DNA of 64,000 bases from Thalassotalea marina (GCF_014656435.1 NZ_BNCK01000005.1:62001-126000), one strand, 5' to 3'; shown: positions 9,519-20,379, counted from the first letter of the stretch. Made by a program: numbers and translations. Notes: generated by a model from the letters alone, not told the origin.

Positions 9519-10943
9519 TCATTTATTTTTTTGTCGGTAAAAGTTTAGAAGTTGTTGATATGAATGATGTTGCTCAATTCTTTTCATAAATAGCGCTGAG
9601 TAAGCCCATTCATCGAAGAAGTGAGTTAAATCTATACCCGCATTTAGTTTTACGTAATGAATAAATGTTTGGGTTGTTGCCCCTGTTTGGTAATGGGTTT
9701 GATAAAAGCCACCAATAATTTTATTAAAAGTATTTTGCCCCATTAAATCATACAAAAGTTGATAAAAAACCATACCCACCGAATAGGAATTTAACCCGGC
9801 TTTGCCATAATCAATAAACGACGTTTCACCATATAGTGGCTGTTTTTCCGGTAATTGACGAATTTGCTGCAAAACTTGCTTTGTTTTACCTGCAAGCTGC
9901 CCCTCGCCAGCCATTTGATCCAAAGTTAGGTATTCTAAAAATGTCGCTAAGCCTTCGTCCCATCGCGGAGAGAATACATCAAGGGATTTTACATTCCACT
10001 GATGGCTAATTTCATGGTAAACGCGATTTAACTCGTTAAAACCGCTAGCATCTTGGATAACTGCCGTTACATCAGCTTGTGCACCATAGTTTTTAGGCAC
10101 TTCAATAAAGGTATAACCTAGATTTTGCTGCAACGGTCCAAACCAACTTTGGTACAGAGCAAACGTTTTGCTAATCTGCGCTAATAAAGCGTTAGATTTT
10201 TGCTCTGATTCCCAACTAAAAACCTGATAGTTACCATTGCTATACTGTTGATATTTAGCAATTGCAAAGTCCATTCGCCAAGCGGGAAGCTTATTGGTGT
10301 AACGAAAAGCTTGTTTGTCGCTCTGTATGTCAGATGTTATAAGTTGCCCTCCGTTTGCGACAACATAACCTATAGGTACTTGTACCGTAACGTCATAATC
10401 ATAGCGGTGTAACCAAAACTTAGCTTGGCGATTTACTGTATCATTGGGGTAAGTGACAATTGGATACGCAAAAGCGTCCATTCTTATGATGGAAAAATTG
10501 TCAGTAATGCCGTCTTTAACATATTCCATTCCCGTTTCGGTATACCCTTTTAAGTAGCCACTATATTCAATGTTAAAAGAGAAGCTTTCATTTGGTTTTA
10601 ATGGCCGTTGCAATGCAATTTCAATGTAGTTGGTTTGCAATAGCGGCCAATCGTCATTGTTCAGTATTTGTTGATCAAATGGCAAACCTACGCCATTCAA
10701 ATCTGTAATAGCAGTTACGGTAAGTAAACGATATAAACGCAGTGGTATATGATCAGCTGGTTCATTAGAGATATTTTTTACTCGGATAACCCCTGAGGCT
10801 AGTAACGACTGCCCTGAAACGTCCAACTCATAATTGAGTTGATAGTGATTTGCCACCAACTGCAGTTGAAATTCATTAAATGAAGCGTGAGCCATTACTG
10901 AGTTCAGCAATGACAATAAAATAAACAAGATCACCCTTTTCAC
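9519..10943 (-). CDS. Secreted M1-family (gluzincin) metallopeptidase
   Basis: Zinc aminopeptidase-like protein exported by a signal peptide (VILFILLSLLNSVMAHA). The zinc site is visible: HEISHQW near residue 310 and, 18 residues after the second His, the third ligand Glu in RWDEGLATFLEYL, the M1 spacing. The upstream half is a beta-rich N-terminal domain (residues 25-230) with SFNIEYSGYLKGY. The preferred start is GTG at 10943, because GGGAG lies 5 bases before it; the frame extends four codons further to a TTG at 10955. Protein length (about 474 aa) is shorter than classical aminopeptidase N, as in truncated M1-like secreted peptidases. Confidence 0.85.
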   Translation of the reverse strand: MKRVILFILLSLLNSVMAHASFNEFQLQLVANHYQLNYELDVSGQSLLASGVIRVKNISNEPADHIPLRLYRLLTVTAITDLNGVGLPFDQQILNNDDWPLLQTNYIEIALQRPLKPNESFSFNIEYSGYLKGYTETGMEYVKDGITDNFSIIRMDAFAYPIVTYPNDTVNRQAKFWLHRYDYDVTVQVPIGYVVANGGQLITSDIQSDKQAFRYTNKLPAWRMDFAIAKYQQYSNGNYQVFSWESEQKSNALLAQISKTFALYQSWFGPLQQNLGYTFIEVPKNYGAQADVTAVIQDASGFNELNRVYHEISHQWNVKSLDVFSPRWDEGLATFLEYLTLDQMAGEGQLAGKTKQVLQQIRQLPEKQPLYGETSFIDYGKAGLNSYSVGMVFYQLLYDLMGQNTFNKIIGGFYQTHYQTGATTQTFIHYVKLNAGIDLTHFFDEWAYSALFMKRIEQHHSYQQLLNFYRQKNK

Positions 10944-11061
10944 AACAACTCCCAAAGTTACCTAATCATGTGACCATGCTCAGTAGAGCATACCATTTGG
11001 CTTAGCAGAGTTAGTAACTCAAAGTGACTTTATGGTTTAAAACAATCCCCTTAAAACACAA

Positions 11062-11097
11062 AAAAGCCAATAACACCGTTAGGAATTATTGGCTTTT
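11062..11097 (-). terminator. Strong rho-independent terminator after the binding-protein gene
   Basis: The stem AAAAGCCAATAA/TTATTGGCTTTT is a 12-bp perfect match with a 12-base loop, and the minus-strand tail is TTTTTTG. It lies 50 bases past the stop of the substrate-binding protein gene. Confidence 0.85.
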
Positions 11098-11146
11098 GGG
11101 GTTTAGTTTAAACGATTTAAATATCGTTTAATTAATCGGTGTTTAA

Positions 11147-11875
11147 TTATGCGTCACTTGACGAAATTAATGTACAAGCGTCAACTTCACGATTGAAATC
11201 TGCTAAGAATTGCGGGCGCTTTTGCAAAAACTCTTTAGCAAAATAAACCCCCATAGGATGCTCTTCTAGAGCAACTATTAAAAAATCACTTGGTTTGAAC
11301 GTGGTGCCTTTAATGTCATTTAGCAAAACCAATTCGTTATCTAAAATAGCGTCAGCGCGATGGTGTTTTAACACTTCGATTAACGAAGCTGTATCCCTAG
11401 TTTTCACTGCTATATTGTAGCCATGGTTTTCAAGGCTATGTAAAGCGTTAGAGCCTTGTCGACCAGCAGTTAACAGGTGTTGTTTTATGTATTCAGGTGT
11501 ATAAGTTTCCAACGGTTTTGTTAAGCGACTTTTTAACAAGAAGAAACTGCGCTTTTGTGGCAAAAATACTTTACTTTGCACGGCAAATATATCTCTGTCA
11601 TCACTTTTAGAAGCTGAGAAAAAGCCATCTAATTGACCAACTTTAGTCATTACTTGTGCACGTTTCCAAGGTAGTTTATCAATAGTGTACGGCTGATTTA
11701 TACGCGCCATAATGCAGGCAACTGCACGAACCGACATACCATCAGCCCCTTTTGCAGTACTTACATGATAGGGAGCCCATTCAACTTCTGAACCTAAACG
11801 CACAATATAGTCACGTTCAAAAGCAAACAAATTGACAGAATAAGCCAATAAAAGCAGGCAAAACAGTACGCGCAT
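11147..11875 (-). CDS. Periplasmic substrate-binding protein (SBP_bac_3-like)
   Basis: Exported bilobed binding protein of the family 3 solute-binding type. The start chosen is MRVLFCLLLLAYSVNLFAF, a clean signal peptide; an AAAGGAG lies 12 bases upstream and the frame is open for 23 more codons, so the start is uncertain. Family features are VEWAPYH near the mature N-terminus, the YTIDKLPWKRAQ segment and the hinge LVLLND. There is no permease or ATPase gene beside it, so it may work alone as a sensor-type binding protein, as many such proteins do in this order. Ligand unknown. Confidence 0.75.
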   Translation of the reverse strand: MRVLFCLLLLAYSVNLFAFERDYIVRLGSEVEWAPYHVSTAKGADGMSVRAVACIMARINQPYTIDKLPWKRAQVMTKVGQLDGFFSASKSDDRDIFAVQSKVFLPQKRSFFLLKSRLTKPLETYTPEYIKQHLLTAGRQGSNALHSLENHGYNIAVKTRDTASLIEVLKHHRADAILDNELVLLNDIKGTTFKPSDFLIVALEEHPMGVYFAKEFLQKRPQFLADFNREVDACTLISSSDA

Positions 11876-12081
11876 AGCAGTAATAAACTCCTTTAAAGTA
11901 ACGTCAGGCTCATGAAAGCGCGCTATCATACAGGTATTTATCACAGGTTGCGATAGTTTAATAAATAAACAATTCTTTTGACTCTAACAACTGTATAGAT
12001 TTAAAAACACTATAGTACACAGTTGAAGCTAAGCTATTGTGCTGCTATCTTTTTTAAGAGATTCTTTTTTATCTTCATTCT

Positions 12082-14067
12082 ATGGCGCTACGCAAAAACA
12101 TACTGAGTTTCTGGCTTTCAATTTCCTTTGTATCATGCACTGTAAACGCCGATGGCGGTGACATGGCACTCATTGATATGTCGCTAGAAGACCTTTTAAA
12201 AATCCCTGTGACCACGGCGACTAAACAAAAAGAATCCTTTCGTGATACCAATGCCAGTATCACAGTAATCACCCGCCAACAAATAGAATTATTTGGTGGG
12301 CAAAACCTGTTTGAAATACTTGAACGAATTGTTTCAGTTAATAGCAATTATGGTGTTTTAACTGCAATATCAACCCGCGGTAGTAAACCTTGGACCGGAT
12401 TGTTACAGCATTTAGGATTAATTAATGGCCGCCCTTTTGGCAACTTATCGGGGGCGCATAATTTATATACTTCAATACCGCTATCATCTATTGAACGCAT
12501 TGAGTACATTCGAGGACCTGGCTCTGTTTTATATGGCACCAATGCTTATCAAGGGGTTTTTAATGTCATCACTCGTCAGGCTAGCGCCAATGGCTGGGAT
12601 GTTAATCAATCGCTCACCCTTGGTAGCTTTGATACTAAAACCTTAGATGGCAGTTATTTGTTTAAACAAGAAAACTTTATCGCCAAACTCCACATGCTTT
12701 ATACCGATGTTGGAGGGTGGGATGCTAAAACAAATGATCCGCTATCCAATAACAAGTTCAGTAGAAAAGCATTTCAGCAAGATAAAACATTACACATTGA
12801 ACTAGCATACCAAAATGTTTCATTGTCACATTACCGAAGTGTGCAACAACGATTTGCTAACTTTTGGGACGGGCCGGAGGCTAACTATATCCCCTGGTCA
12901 AAACAACATCCGTCAAGTCAAACTAATTTAAGTTATCAGCACAACTTCAATGACAATTGGCAATTAGATAGCCACTTTACCAACATTAAAAAAGTGATGG
13001 AATGGAGCAGTAATGGTATCGCTGACAGTTTTGTTCGTATCAAATCACCTCTTAACATTAGGCTCTTGGAGTTCAACCTAACAGGCAAACTAAATGATCA
13101 AACTAGCTTGTTAGTTGGGCTTAATCATGAATCAAGGCGGGTATATCAAGCCACCACTATTCCCGATACAAAAGAACAATATGCCAGCGCCTATGGACAA
13201 ATTAAACACTACTTTAGTCCGAAATTTTCGTTGGAATTTGGGGGGCAATACGTTACGTCAATTGATTTAATCAACAACATTAAAAATCAATCTGATTTTA
13301 TTCCAAGATTGGGAATTAGTTACGATTTAACATCTGACTGGGTAGTTAAACTTCGTCATGCTAAAGCTTACCGCCACCCCACTTCTGGTGAACGGACGAT
13401 AGAAACGCCGGGTATCCAAAAAGGCACCCCAAACTTAAACGCTGAAACTATTAAAACAACTGAAGCGCAGCTTTTATACCAAAAAACGGATCAATTGTTT
13501 TCACTAATCCTCTACAACAATAAAGAAAGTGATTTAATTTTGTTAACACCTTCAAGTGATCCCAATTTTGCTTTAGAAAACAAAAATAGCGGTGAAATTT
13601 CATCTTATGGCGTTGAGTTGGAATACAAACAACAATTTAATAAATACTGGTATGGCGAGGCGTCTCTTGCGCACCAACACAATGAAGATAAACAAGGTAC
13701 GCATAATACCAACCTTGCACCTAATAATACCGTTAAGGTTGGTTTGGCATATGACAACCTTAATTGGCAACTTGGGCTCTATTGGCTCAGTTACTCTAAG
13801 TATCACGACAATATTTTATTCGACCCAAATAGAGAGTTAGTAAACCCTGCAGCTAATGGTTACGATTGGCTAACATTTAAAGCCAGCAGAAAGTTTGAAA
13901 TTAATGGAAATGACAGGCTTACTGTATCACTTGAATTAAAAAACTTATTGGATGAAGAAGTATATCAACCAAATGATACGCCGGTATTTTATCCTTTAAA
14001 TACCCTGCCAGCTCGCGAAGGTTTTGGTGCGTTTTTATCGATAAATTACAAGTTTCAAAGCAAGTAA
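12082..14067 (+). CDS. TonB-dependent outer-membrane receptor (661 aa)
   Basis: Smaller TonB receptor of the FepA/BtuB-like size class. A signal peptide ends at VNADGG, then an MSLEDLLKIPVTTATKQ segment (typical of this subgroup), and the plug domain with ITVITRQQIELFGG and RIEYIRGPGSVLYGTNAYQG. The barrel carries the conserved KLRHAKAYRHPT and LELKNLLDEEVYQP segments and ends INYKFQSK. It is transcribed away from the binding-protein gene across about 200 bases. It is a single gene with no transport partners, so cargo cannot be inferred. Confidence 0.9.
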   Translation: MALRKNILSFWLSISFVSCTVNADGGDMALIDMSLEDLLKIPVTTATKQKESFRDTNASITVITRQQIELFGGQNLFEILERIVSVNSNYGVLTAISTRGSKPWTGLLQHLGLINGRPFGNLSGAHNLYTSIPLSSIERIEYIRGPGSVLYGTNAYQGVFNVITRQASANGWDVNQSLTLGSFDTKTLDGSYLFKQENFIAKLHMLYTDVGGWDAKTNDPLSNNKFSRKAFQQDKTLHIELAYQNVSLSHYRSVQQRFANFWDGPEANYIPWSKQHPSSQTNLSYQHNFNDNWQLDSHFTNIKKVMEWSSNGIADSFVRIKSPLNIRLLEFNLTGKLNDQTSLLVGLNHESRRVYQATTIPDTKEQYASAYGQIKHYFSPKFSLEFGGQYVTSIDLINNIKNQSDFIPRLGISYDLTSDWVVKLRHAKAYRHPTSGERTIETPGIQKGTPNLNAETIKTTEAQLLYQKTDQLFSLILYNNKESDLILLTPSSDPNFALENKNSGEISSYGVELEYKQQFNKYWYGEASLAHQHNEDKQGTHNTNLAPNNTVKVGLAYDNLNWQLGLYWLSYSKYHDNILFDPNRELVNPAANGYDWLTFKASRKFEINGNDRLTVSLELKNLLDEEVYQPNDTPVFYPLNTLPAREGFGAFLSINYKFQSK

Positions 14068-14095
14068 AAATATCGGCAGCATTGAAACTTGTAAT
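14045..14095. terminator. Inverted repeat at the 3' ends of two convergent genes
   Basis: The 14-base arms ATTACAAGTTTCAA and TTGAAACTTGTAAT match perfectly across a 23-base loop. The left arm is inside the last codons of the TonB receptor. No strong T tract follows either arm, so its role as a bidirectional terminator is only likely. Confidence 0.45.
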
Positions 14096-14107
14096 AATTA
14101 GAGGTGC

Positions 14108-15067
14108 TTAACGGGCAATAGCAGCAGCTTTAACTCCATCCTTTAAAGTAAAGCTATCACCAACAGCGCCAACCACCATGTGTTGTCGATCTGACTTTAA
14201 CAAACTGCGTAACGTGTAAAGTGAATTAATGCCAGTGCAATGAGCACCCATCATATTTTTAAGACCAAACTGTTTCAATTTGTCAGCAGTCCATGCTAAA
14301 TGGCTGTCATCTGCATTCATTAAATGAAATCCACCGATTGCTGTTGAAATAACATTTGAGTGAATGTTGTTAACGATATGCTCCATCGTATTAATAATGC
14401 CCGCATGCCCACAACCAGCTATCAGAACAAAACCATCTTCAGTGTTGATGACCAACGACATATCTTCGGGAATATTATCTTCAATATGGCCGTGATCTGT
14501 GACAATTTTGCCGTTTCCACTCCAGTTTCTCTCTGAATGGATGCGCTTTACATTGCCTGTTAACCAAACACCCGGAAATATCTCAGTTACCTTGCTATAT
14601 TCAGAAAATGTCACACCTTGCTGTTCCAGCGACTTTTTCATCGCTAACATACTGTTTTCACGCCCTGCGCGCTTTTCAAAAATTCCTTTACCGACGTGAA
14701 TATTGGATAACGCCTTTGGGTTTAGTTGCGCAAAGTGCTCTCTAAGTGTCACTAAACCACCGGTGTGATCACCATGATTATGACTTAGGATTACGTCGTA
14801 AACATCGGATAAATCTATTTTTAAATCGTTAACATTTTGAAGAACGGTTTGAGGACGATTTCCCGTATCAAACAGGATCTTTCTACCATCTACTTCAACT
14901 AGTGCGGAATAACCCCATTCACCAATTCCACGATTGGCCAACATAGTTGATAAAGTAGTAATTTTTAACGATTTCACTTGATAGAGATTCGCCGTTGACG
15001 CTTCTACTTTTGGCGTAATCGCGAATAGTGCCCATAGGCTAGCAATGACGAGCTTAAACACATTCAT
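14108..15067 (-). CDS. Exported metallo-beta-lactamase-fold hydrolase
   Basis: The zinc/iron site SHNHGDHTGGL is complete. The surrounding layout (EVDGRKILFDTGNRPQ before it, AGCGHAGIINTMEHI after it) is that of the dihydropteridine/RFA-P synthase-like subgroup of metallo-beta-lactamase proteins. A signal peptide is present (LVIASLWALFAITPKVEA), so it acts in the periplasm and the pterin reaction of cytoplasmic relatives should not be assumed. The start has AAGGA and AGG just upstream of ATG. It may be co-transcribed with the ygjV-like gene 55 bases upstream. Confidence 0.8.
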   Translation of the reverse strand: MNVFKLVIASLWALFAITPKVEASTANLYQVKSLKITTLSTMLANRGIGEWGYSALVEVDGRKILFDTGNRPQTVLQNVNDLKIDLSDVYDVILSHNHGDHTGGLVTLREHFAQLNPKALSNIHVGKGIFEKRAGRENSMLAMKKSLEQQGVTFSEYSKVTEIFPGVWLTGNVKRIHSERNWSGNGKIVTDHGHIEDNIPEDMSLVINTEDGFVLIAGCGHAGIINTMEHIVNNIHSNVISTAIGGFHLMNADDSHLAWTADKLKQFGLKNMMGAHCTGINSLYTLRSLLKSDRQHMVVGAVGDSFTLKDGVKAAAIAR

Positions 15068-15121
15068 CCTATGTCCTTATTATTAATTTTGTGGTGTTTG
15101 GATTGTTGCACATAAAAAGCA

Positions 15122-15634
15122 CTAAAAGTTTATGTTTTTCATACGGCCTGCGATGTAATAGCGATAATATCCAATGGCACTACTGCCAACAAAAACCAAC
15201 TCGACCAATACGCCAACGGGTGTTCCCAACAAAACATTGTGTATTAACCACAACAAACCACCAAACACCATCATCAAACGCAAGAATTTATCATTTTTGC
15301 TAAACGACCCTGTAGTGATTAACACAGTAGCCATAAACCCTAAAATACTCAACAGGCCATTGTATGTGTAATAAGTGATAATCAAACTTACACAAAGTGC
15401 TGCCGCTGCCATCCATTGACGTTTCCATTTGATCGAAATTAAAAAGCGAATGCTAGAAAATAAAAATATAAACCCCGCAGTTTGCTGACCAAGCAGTAAA
15501 TAATGCGCTCCATTAAACAAACAACTCAAAGATAACAACGCCAATAGACGGTTTTTATCTTTGAGCTGCATCGCATAACATTCAATTGCTAATGTAAACG
15601 TAACCAAAATTTGGGAAAGTAAAAAATCTGGCAT
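15122..15634 (-). CDS. ygjV: YgjV family inner-membrane protein
   Basis: A 170-residue, almost wholly hydrophobic protein with five or six membrane helices, matching the Imp-YgjV family in length and in segments such as LKDKNRLLALLSLSCLFNGAHYLLLG and AIGYYRYYI. The biochemical role of the family is not established. It is followed closely by the exported metallo-beta-lactamase-fold gene. Confidence 0.78.
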   Translation of the reverse strand: MPDFLLSQILVTFTLAIECYAMQLKDKNRLLALLSLSCLFNGAHYLLLGQQTAGFIFLFSSIRFLISIKWKRQWMAAAALCVSLIITYYTYNGLLSILGFMATVLITTGSFSKNDKFLRLMMVFGGLLWLIHNVLLGTPVGVLVELVFVGSSAIGYYRYYIAGRMKNINF

Positions 15635-15916
15635 AAAACACCAATGTTAAGAAATGATCGAAAGCGTTTAGAAATAATCGCTGATTATCTATCAGAGTAT
15701 ACTGATTAACGTAAGGTAATTTCTAGAGTAATTACTTTTATTTACATGTTTTAATAACAAATTCATACCGATAAACGCTAAACAACCTGACCAAACTATG
15801 TGTTACTTAGGATTATAAAGCGATATCAAATTAAAAAATTTCCGTTAATTAATAAATTTAAGCTTAATTTAAGGTTGCTCTTCTAGATTGAAAAAAACGG
15901 CAAAAGATTTATTCAT

Positions 15917-17548
15917 ATGCAGCAAGCTTTTTCTCGTACAAATATTATTTTCAATAAAGAATCCAAGTTAACGTGGCTAAACATCCTATCCAATAAAACA
16001 ATCATTCGAGTATTAACAGCCATTTGGCTAACTTTTACTGCAAATACGGTATTTTTTTCTCACTTAGATAACTTTGCCCAAATACCTAGTGCTATTTTGT
16101 TACTGATGCTTAACCTTGTCGTTGTTATGGTTTTAACAGCAGGTTTTTTATTTAAGCCGATGATTGTATTACTGTTACTTGTTAGTGCTTCGACAAACTA
16201 TTTTAGCCAACAGTTTGGCATTATGATCGATAGCAGCATGTTGCAAAATATGTTTGAAACCAACATTGATGAAGCTAGCGATTTAATCACTTTGGCCTTC
16301 TTCAAACACTTAATGGTTTTTGCCTTTTTACCGTGTTTTTTATTGTTAATGACAAAACCGAAAACAATATCTCCACTGGTAAAACGAGCAGCAACTTACG
16401 TCATCACTTTGTTGCTATCAATTACTATGCTTGTTGGTTATGCGTTAACGCAATACCAGTCTTTGTCTGGTTATTATCGAATGCACAAAGAGTTGCGCTA
16501 CTATGTCACGCCAATCAACTCAATATCTTCACTAAAAAGCTATATAAAATCTCAGTTGCATAACGAGCAAAGCCCTTTTGTCCAAATTGCAGATCGAGTT
16601 GAATTTCAACCATTTTCAAATAAACCAACTGTGTTTATCTTGGTGCTTGGTGAAACGGTCAGAGCAGATCATTTCTCCTTAAACGGTTATTCTCGGCAAA
16701 CTAATCCGCAGTTAACTCAACTAGCATTAATCAATTTTAATCAAGTTACTTCATGTGGCACTGCAACAGCCCACTCTGTACCTTGTATGTTTTCTTGGAT
16801 GAATCATAACAATTATGACGAATTCCAAGCAAAACATAGTGAAAATGTCATTGATATTATTGCTAGAGCTGGCTTTGAAGTTGTTTGGCTTGAAAATGAT
16901 GGTGGCTGTAAAGGCGTGTGCAACAGAGTAAAAACGGTAAATGTTGCCGAACAAGCACACTGTATTGATGGCTGCCCAGATAAACTGCTGTTTTCTTCTA
17001 TGAAGGAGCTGACCAATACCACCCAAAACAGGCTGATTGTTTTGCATCAACAAGGCAGTCACGGACCAGCATATTTCCGACGCAGCCAACCCGAGCACAA
17101 ATCATTTTTACCTGAATGTCAGGATGAAACCTTCGCCAGCTGCTCAGCACAGGAAATAGTAAACGCCTATGACAACAGTTTGGTGGAAACAGATGCTCTA
17201 GTTGCTCAATTGATAAAGCAGGTAGAGCAGCAAAAAGAGGTTAATGCCGGTGTACTTTACGTTGCCGATCACGGTGAATCTCTCGGTGAAAACGGCGTGT
17301 TTTTACATGGCTTGCCGTACGCTTTTGCACCATCTGCACAAACACACGTACCGATGTTTTTATGGTTTTCCAAATCATATCAAAAAGATGCAAATTTTAA
17401 TGTTAACTGCTTAACTAAAATAGCGAGCTTGCCAACTTCACACGATGCATTGTTTGGTAGTTTATTAGGTTTGCTTTCTATTGATATTCAAACACAAAAG
17501 CCTTTAACCAATGATATTGCTCAATGTAGGAGGAAACATGCGGTGTAG
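15917..17548 (+). CDS. eptA: Phosphoethanolamine transferase, EptA/sulfatase family
   Basis: Inner-membrane enzyme that transfers phosphoethanolamine to lipid A or other envelope glycans, a change known to lower polymyxin binding. Five N-terminal membrane helices cover about residues 25-180. The catalytic domain has [15 protein letters not shown] (metal-binding Glu), the Thr nucleophile in [15 protein letters not shown] near residue 281, and the [11 protein letters not shown] metal site near 450. Cys pairs (CKGVC, CIDGC) match the disulfide pattern of this family. Length 543 is normal. It overlaps the downstream Omp85-family gene by 11 bases. No PmrAB-like regulators are nearby. Confidence 0.85.
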   Translation: MQQAFSRTNIIFNKESKLTWLNILSNKTIIRVLTAIWLTFTANTVFFSHLDNFAQIPSAILLLMLNLVVVMVLTAGFLFKPMIVLLLLVSASTNYFSQQFGIMIDSSMLQNMFETNIDEASDLITLAFFKHLMVFAFLPCFLLLMTKPKTISPLVKRAATYVITLLLSITMLVGYALTQYQSLSGYYRMHKELRYYVTPINSISSLKSYIKSQLHNEQSPFVQIADRVEFQPFSNKPTVFILVLGETVRADHFSLNGYSRQTNPQLTQLALINFNQVTSCGTATAHSVPCMFSWMNHNNYDEFQAKHSENVIDIIARAGFEVVWLENDGGCKGVCNRVKTVNVAEQAHCIDGCPDKLLFSSMKELTNTTQNRLIVLHQQGSHGPAYFRRSQPEHKSFLPECQDETFASCSAQEIVNAYDNSLVETDALVAQLIKQVEQQKEVNAGVLYVADHGESLGENGVFLHGLPYAFAPSAQTHVPMFLWFSKSYQKDANFNVNCLTKIASLPTSHDALFGSLLGLLSIDIQTQKPLTNDIAQCRRKHAV

Positions 17549-19196
17549 TACATTAATTACCTTTATGCTGCTTTCCTTGAGCTTTCCTTTGATGGCTCAA
17601 CAAAGCTTATCTATTGATAAGTTATGCCAAGCAAAAAAAAGTAAAAACGCAGAGCAACAGGAAAATACTGGTAGTTTGGAGAAAAACATCACCATAGAAG
17701 ATATTGCTATTGAAGCAAATACCATTTTTGATCCTGCTCAGCCAGACTTCACCGCCGTCCATGATTTTGCCAACTGGTTACATGTTGAAACTCGTGATGG
17801 TGTTATCATCTCACAACTTCCGTTTAAAAAAGGTGATAAAGTCAGTGAACATGACATTCTAGAAGCCGAGCGAATTTTACGCAGTAAAAAGTACCTTCGC
17901 GACGCCCAAATTACCTATGACAAAAACTGCGATCCCGATAAACCACAAACAATCAAGGTTGCTACTTGGGATACTTGGAGTTTGATCCCCAGCGTTAATG
18001 CTGGGCGAAGCAGTGGAAATAACGAATTTAGTTTAGGCTTTAAAGAAGAAAATTTATTAGGTTACGGGGTACGAGCTTCGGTGAAATACAAGTCGGATCA
18101 TGAACGCTCCGGCTACCATACCGTAGTACAAATGCCCGCGCCATGGCAACCTCATGCACTACTCACCATGCAAGCCGATGATTACGATGACGGACAGGTT
18201 TTAGCCTTCGACTATTATTTGCCTTTTTATCAGTACAATAGCCAACACCTATATCGCTTTTTTGTTAAGTCACAGGAACAAACTGACTATATCTACCACA
18301 ATGGTAAAACAGAAACTTCCTATCGCTCTAAACGTGATATTGCTCAATTAGCCTATGGCAAATTATGGCAACAAACCAGTGACTACACATTAAGGTGGCT
18401 GGCAGGAGTAAACCACACAAAAGTTGTTTACGATGAACAAACTAACATTATCAGACCTAGTTTAATGGATTACACCATCACTAGCCCTTGGGTTGGTGTG
18501 CATTACATTGAAGATAAATTTAAAGTGCTCCAAAATGTCGATCTAATTAACCACAATGAAGACATTAATTTAGGATGGGATATTTCGGCGAAACTTGGGG
18601 TAGATACCGCCAACTCAGAAAGCGGTACTGGCGTTATCAGTGAACTAAACGTTGAAAAAGCTTGGCTGCCTAATGACAACTTACTCTATCGCTTTAAAGC
18701 AAGTGCAAACAGTATTACCGGAACAGAGTTAGAAGACAGAACAACGCTAGCATTAGATGGAAAGATCAATTATCGCTTAAGTGATTTTTATCGCTTATAT
18801 GGCAATTTACATGGTCGCTGGCAAAATGCTGAATTTTCTGACCATGTTTTAGCGCTAGGTGGTGAAGAAGGCATTCGCGGCTTTCCTCAAAGCTATCAAC
18901 ACGGTACATCTTTAATTCGCTCCACCATGGAACTAAGAATGTACCCTAACATTAATATCTACCAAGTGTTTGATGTAGGTTTTGTTGGCTTTATTGATGT
19001 GGGAAAAACCTTTGGTGATACGCTACAAGCGAACATCTCCAACAAGATGTTGGGCAGTATTGGATTAGGTACGCGGCTATATTCGGCAAAATCGAGCAAT
19101 GAAAATGTCATTCATATTAATTTAACTAAGCCTATAGGGCAGTTTGCCGAAGTTAGCAGCTGGGAGATAGGTTTATCTGTTCAAACAAGCTTTTAA
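17538..19196 (+). CDS. BamA/TamA (Omp85) family outer-membrane protein with a short POTRA region
   Basis: Outer-membrane beta-barrel of the Omp85 superfamily. The start is the ATG preceded by AGGAGGAAAC, giving a signal peptide ending FPLMAQQ; a longer frame starts nine codons earlier inside eptA. After the signal lie one POTRA-like segment (about residues 55-140, with [20 protein letters not shown]) and a C-terminal barrel. The family L6 signature appears as [13 protein letters not shown] near residue 441, and the protein ends GLSVQTSF with the expected terminal Phe. With 552 residues it is much shorter than BamA. Translational coupling to eptA suggests a shared envelope role, perhaps delivery of a modified lipid or surface protein (inference). 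Confidence 0.8.
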   Translation: MRCSTLITFMLLSLSFPLMAQQSLSIDKLCQAKKSKNAEQQENTGSLEKNITIEDIAIEANTIFDPAQPDFTAVHDFANWLHVETRDGVIISQLPFKKGDKVSEHDILEAERILRSKKYLRDAQITYDKNCDPDKPQTIKVATWDTWSLIPSVNAGRSSGNNEFSLGFKEENLLGYGVRASVKYKSDHERSGYHTVVQMPAPWQPHALLTMQADDYDDGQVLAFDYYLPFYQYNSQHLYRFFVKSQEQTDYIYHNGKTETSYRSKRDIAQLAYGKLWQQTSDYTLRWLAGVNHTKVVYDEQTNIIRPSLMDYTITSPWVGVHYIEDKFKVLQNVDLINHNEDINLGWDISAKLGVDTANSESGTGVISELNVEKAWLPNDNLLYRFKASANSITGTELEDRTTLALDGKINYRLSDFYRLYGNLHGRWQNAEFSDHVLALGGEEGIRGFPQSYQHGTSLIRSTMELRMYPNINIYQVFDVGFVGFIDVGKTFGDTLQANISNKMLGSIGLGTRLYSAKSSNENVIHINLTKPIGQFAEVSSWEIGLSVQTSF

Positions 19197-19383
19197 TCGC
19201 GGTTACATTGCATCGCTAAGCACAAAAAGCTTATATACGTAGATTCGAATATCGCAGTAAAAATAAGGTTCTTGATACAAGCCAAGAGAACATTTTTCTA
19301 TTGTTTGGCAAAAACCTTTCATCGCTTCTTTTGCCCCGTGCTATTGAGTATTGAAGCTGACAAAATAAATACAATACCTTAAG

Positions 19384-20145
19384 TTAGCTAACAACATGCG
19401 CCCGATAAAGGCAATTGATATTGGGCTCGCTGTTTTTGTTCAGCAAATAAAAAGCACCTCGTTTTAGGTCATTAACTGGTGCTAACGTCATGGTTTCAAT
19501 ACGTTCATTGGCTTGAGTTTCTATGCTGATTTTTTTAATGAAATCTAGCGAAGTAGACCAACTATTTGAGCTTAAGGTGACTTGATTTTTGGCACTTTCG
19601 TGCCAAGTTCCTTTAACGACCTCTTCACGATAATCACTTATCTGTTCATCCCAAATATCAAATAACACTTGAAAGCTCGCATCTGCATTCAAGGTTAATT
19701 GGCTACCACACTCAACACTACCGAAGTCGTTTAATTGCGCTAATGTGCTTGTTTGTTGTTGTGCTTTAAATTCATCTGAAAATAAATAAACGCCAATGTT
19801 ATTAGCAGTAAAACTATGATTTTCGACTTTAAATATGGTTGTCCATGAAATATCAAAGCCTGAAATTTTTAGTACTTCAATAATGTGATAGATATCTTTA
19901 TTACCATTAACAGTAGGCGTATACAAAATGGAGTTGTTGGTAATTGCCGTTGGAAATCGCGCCACAGAACGCGAATACTTGATGTTCGACTGGCTTAGCT
20001 TTGTTTCAATTTTTAAAAGGTCAGCGTCAGACAAATTATCCGTAAATAAACGAACATGAGGTTTACTTGTACAGGCACTAATTGATACTACTATCAGCAA
20101 AACAATTAAGCGCCTTATTAAATTGATGTTTACTTCCTTTTGCAA
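19384..20145 (-). CDS. Hypothetical lipoprotein, 253 aa
   Basis: A lipobox (SISACTSK) follows a hydrophobic stretch starting with RRLIVLLIVV, so it is a predicted lipoprotein. No family is recognised. The mature part contains an N-terminal segment that looks like an SPOR-type or similar alpha/beta fold (LRLFTD-like start, repeated beta-alpha) and a later beta-rich half with GTWHES, typical of small lipocalin-like domains. It lies 24 bases after the small lipoprotein gene and is probably in its operon, opposite the CadC-like regulator. Confidence 0.7.
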   Translation of the reverse strand: MQKEVNINLIRRLIVLLIVVSISACTSKPHVRLFTDNLSDADLLKIETKLSQSNIKYSRSVARFPTAITNNSILYTPTVNGNKDIYHIIEVLKISGFDISWTTIFKVENHSFTANNIGVYLFSDEFKAQQQTSTLAQLNDFGSVECGSQLTLNADASFQVLFDIWDEQISDYREEVVKGTWHESAKNQVTLSSNSWSTSLDFIKKISIETQANERIETMTLAPVNDLKRGAFYLLNKNSEPNINCLYRAHVVS

Positions 20146-20169
20146 AATAATTCCTTTTGAAAGTATGAG

Positions 20170-20379
20170 TTATTGTTTTTCAATAATCTCTTCTCGTTCT
20201 CGTTGGTAATCTCGGTACGACTGACGTTTTTCATTAAGACAAGCCTGGTGTTGCTCAGCCGTGGCGGCATTTTTCATGCACTCATTTTTTTGATAGTTTT
20301 GCCCGGTTTCATACAAACTTTTGCTTGAACAAGCAGACAACACAATCAACGCGATACCTAAGGCTATAATCTTTTTCAT
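20170..20379 (-). CDS. Small lipoprotein, 69 aa
   Basis: MKKIIALGIALIVLSAC is a complete lipoprotein signal with the lipobox LSAC. The mature part is about 50 residues, highly charged and probably helical (KRQSYRDYQREREEIIEKQ), with two further Cys (ECMKN, ACLNEK). The ATG chosen has AAAGG 9 bases upstream; the open frame extends ten codons further without a better site. This composition occurs in small envelope lipoproteins of marine gammaproteobacteria whose function is unknown. Confidence 0.7.
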   Translation of the reverse strand: MKKIIALGIALIVLSACSSKSLYETGQNYQKNECMKNAATAEQHQACLNEKRQSYRDYQREREEIIEKQ

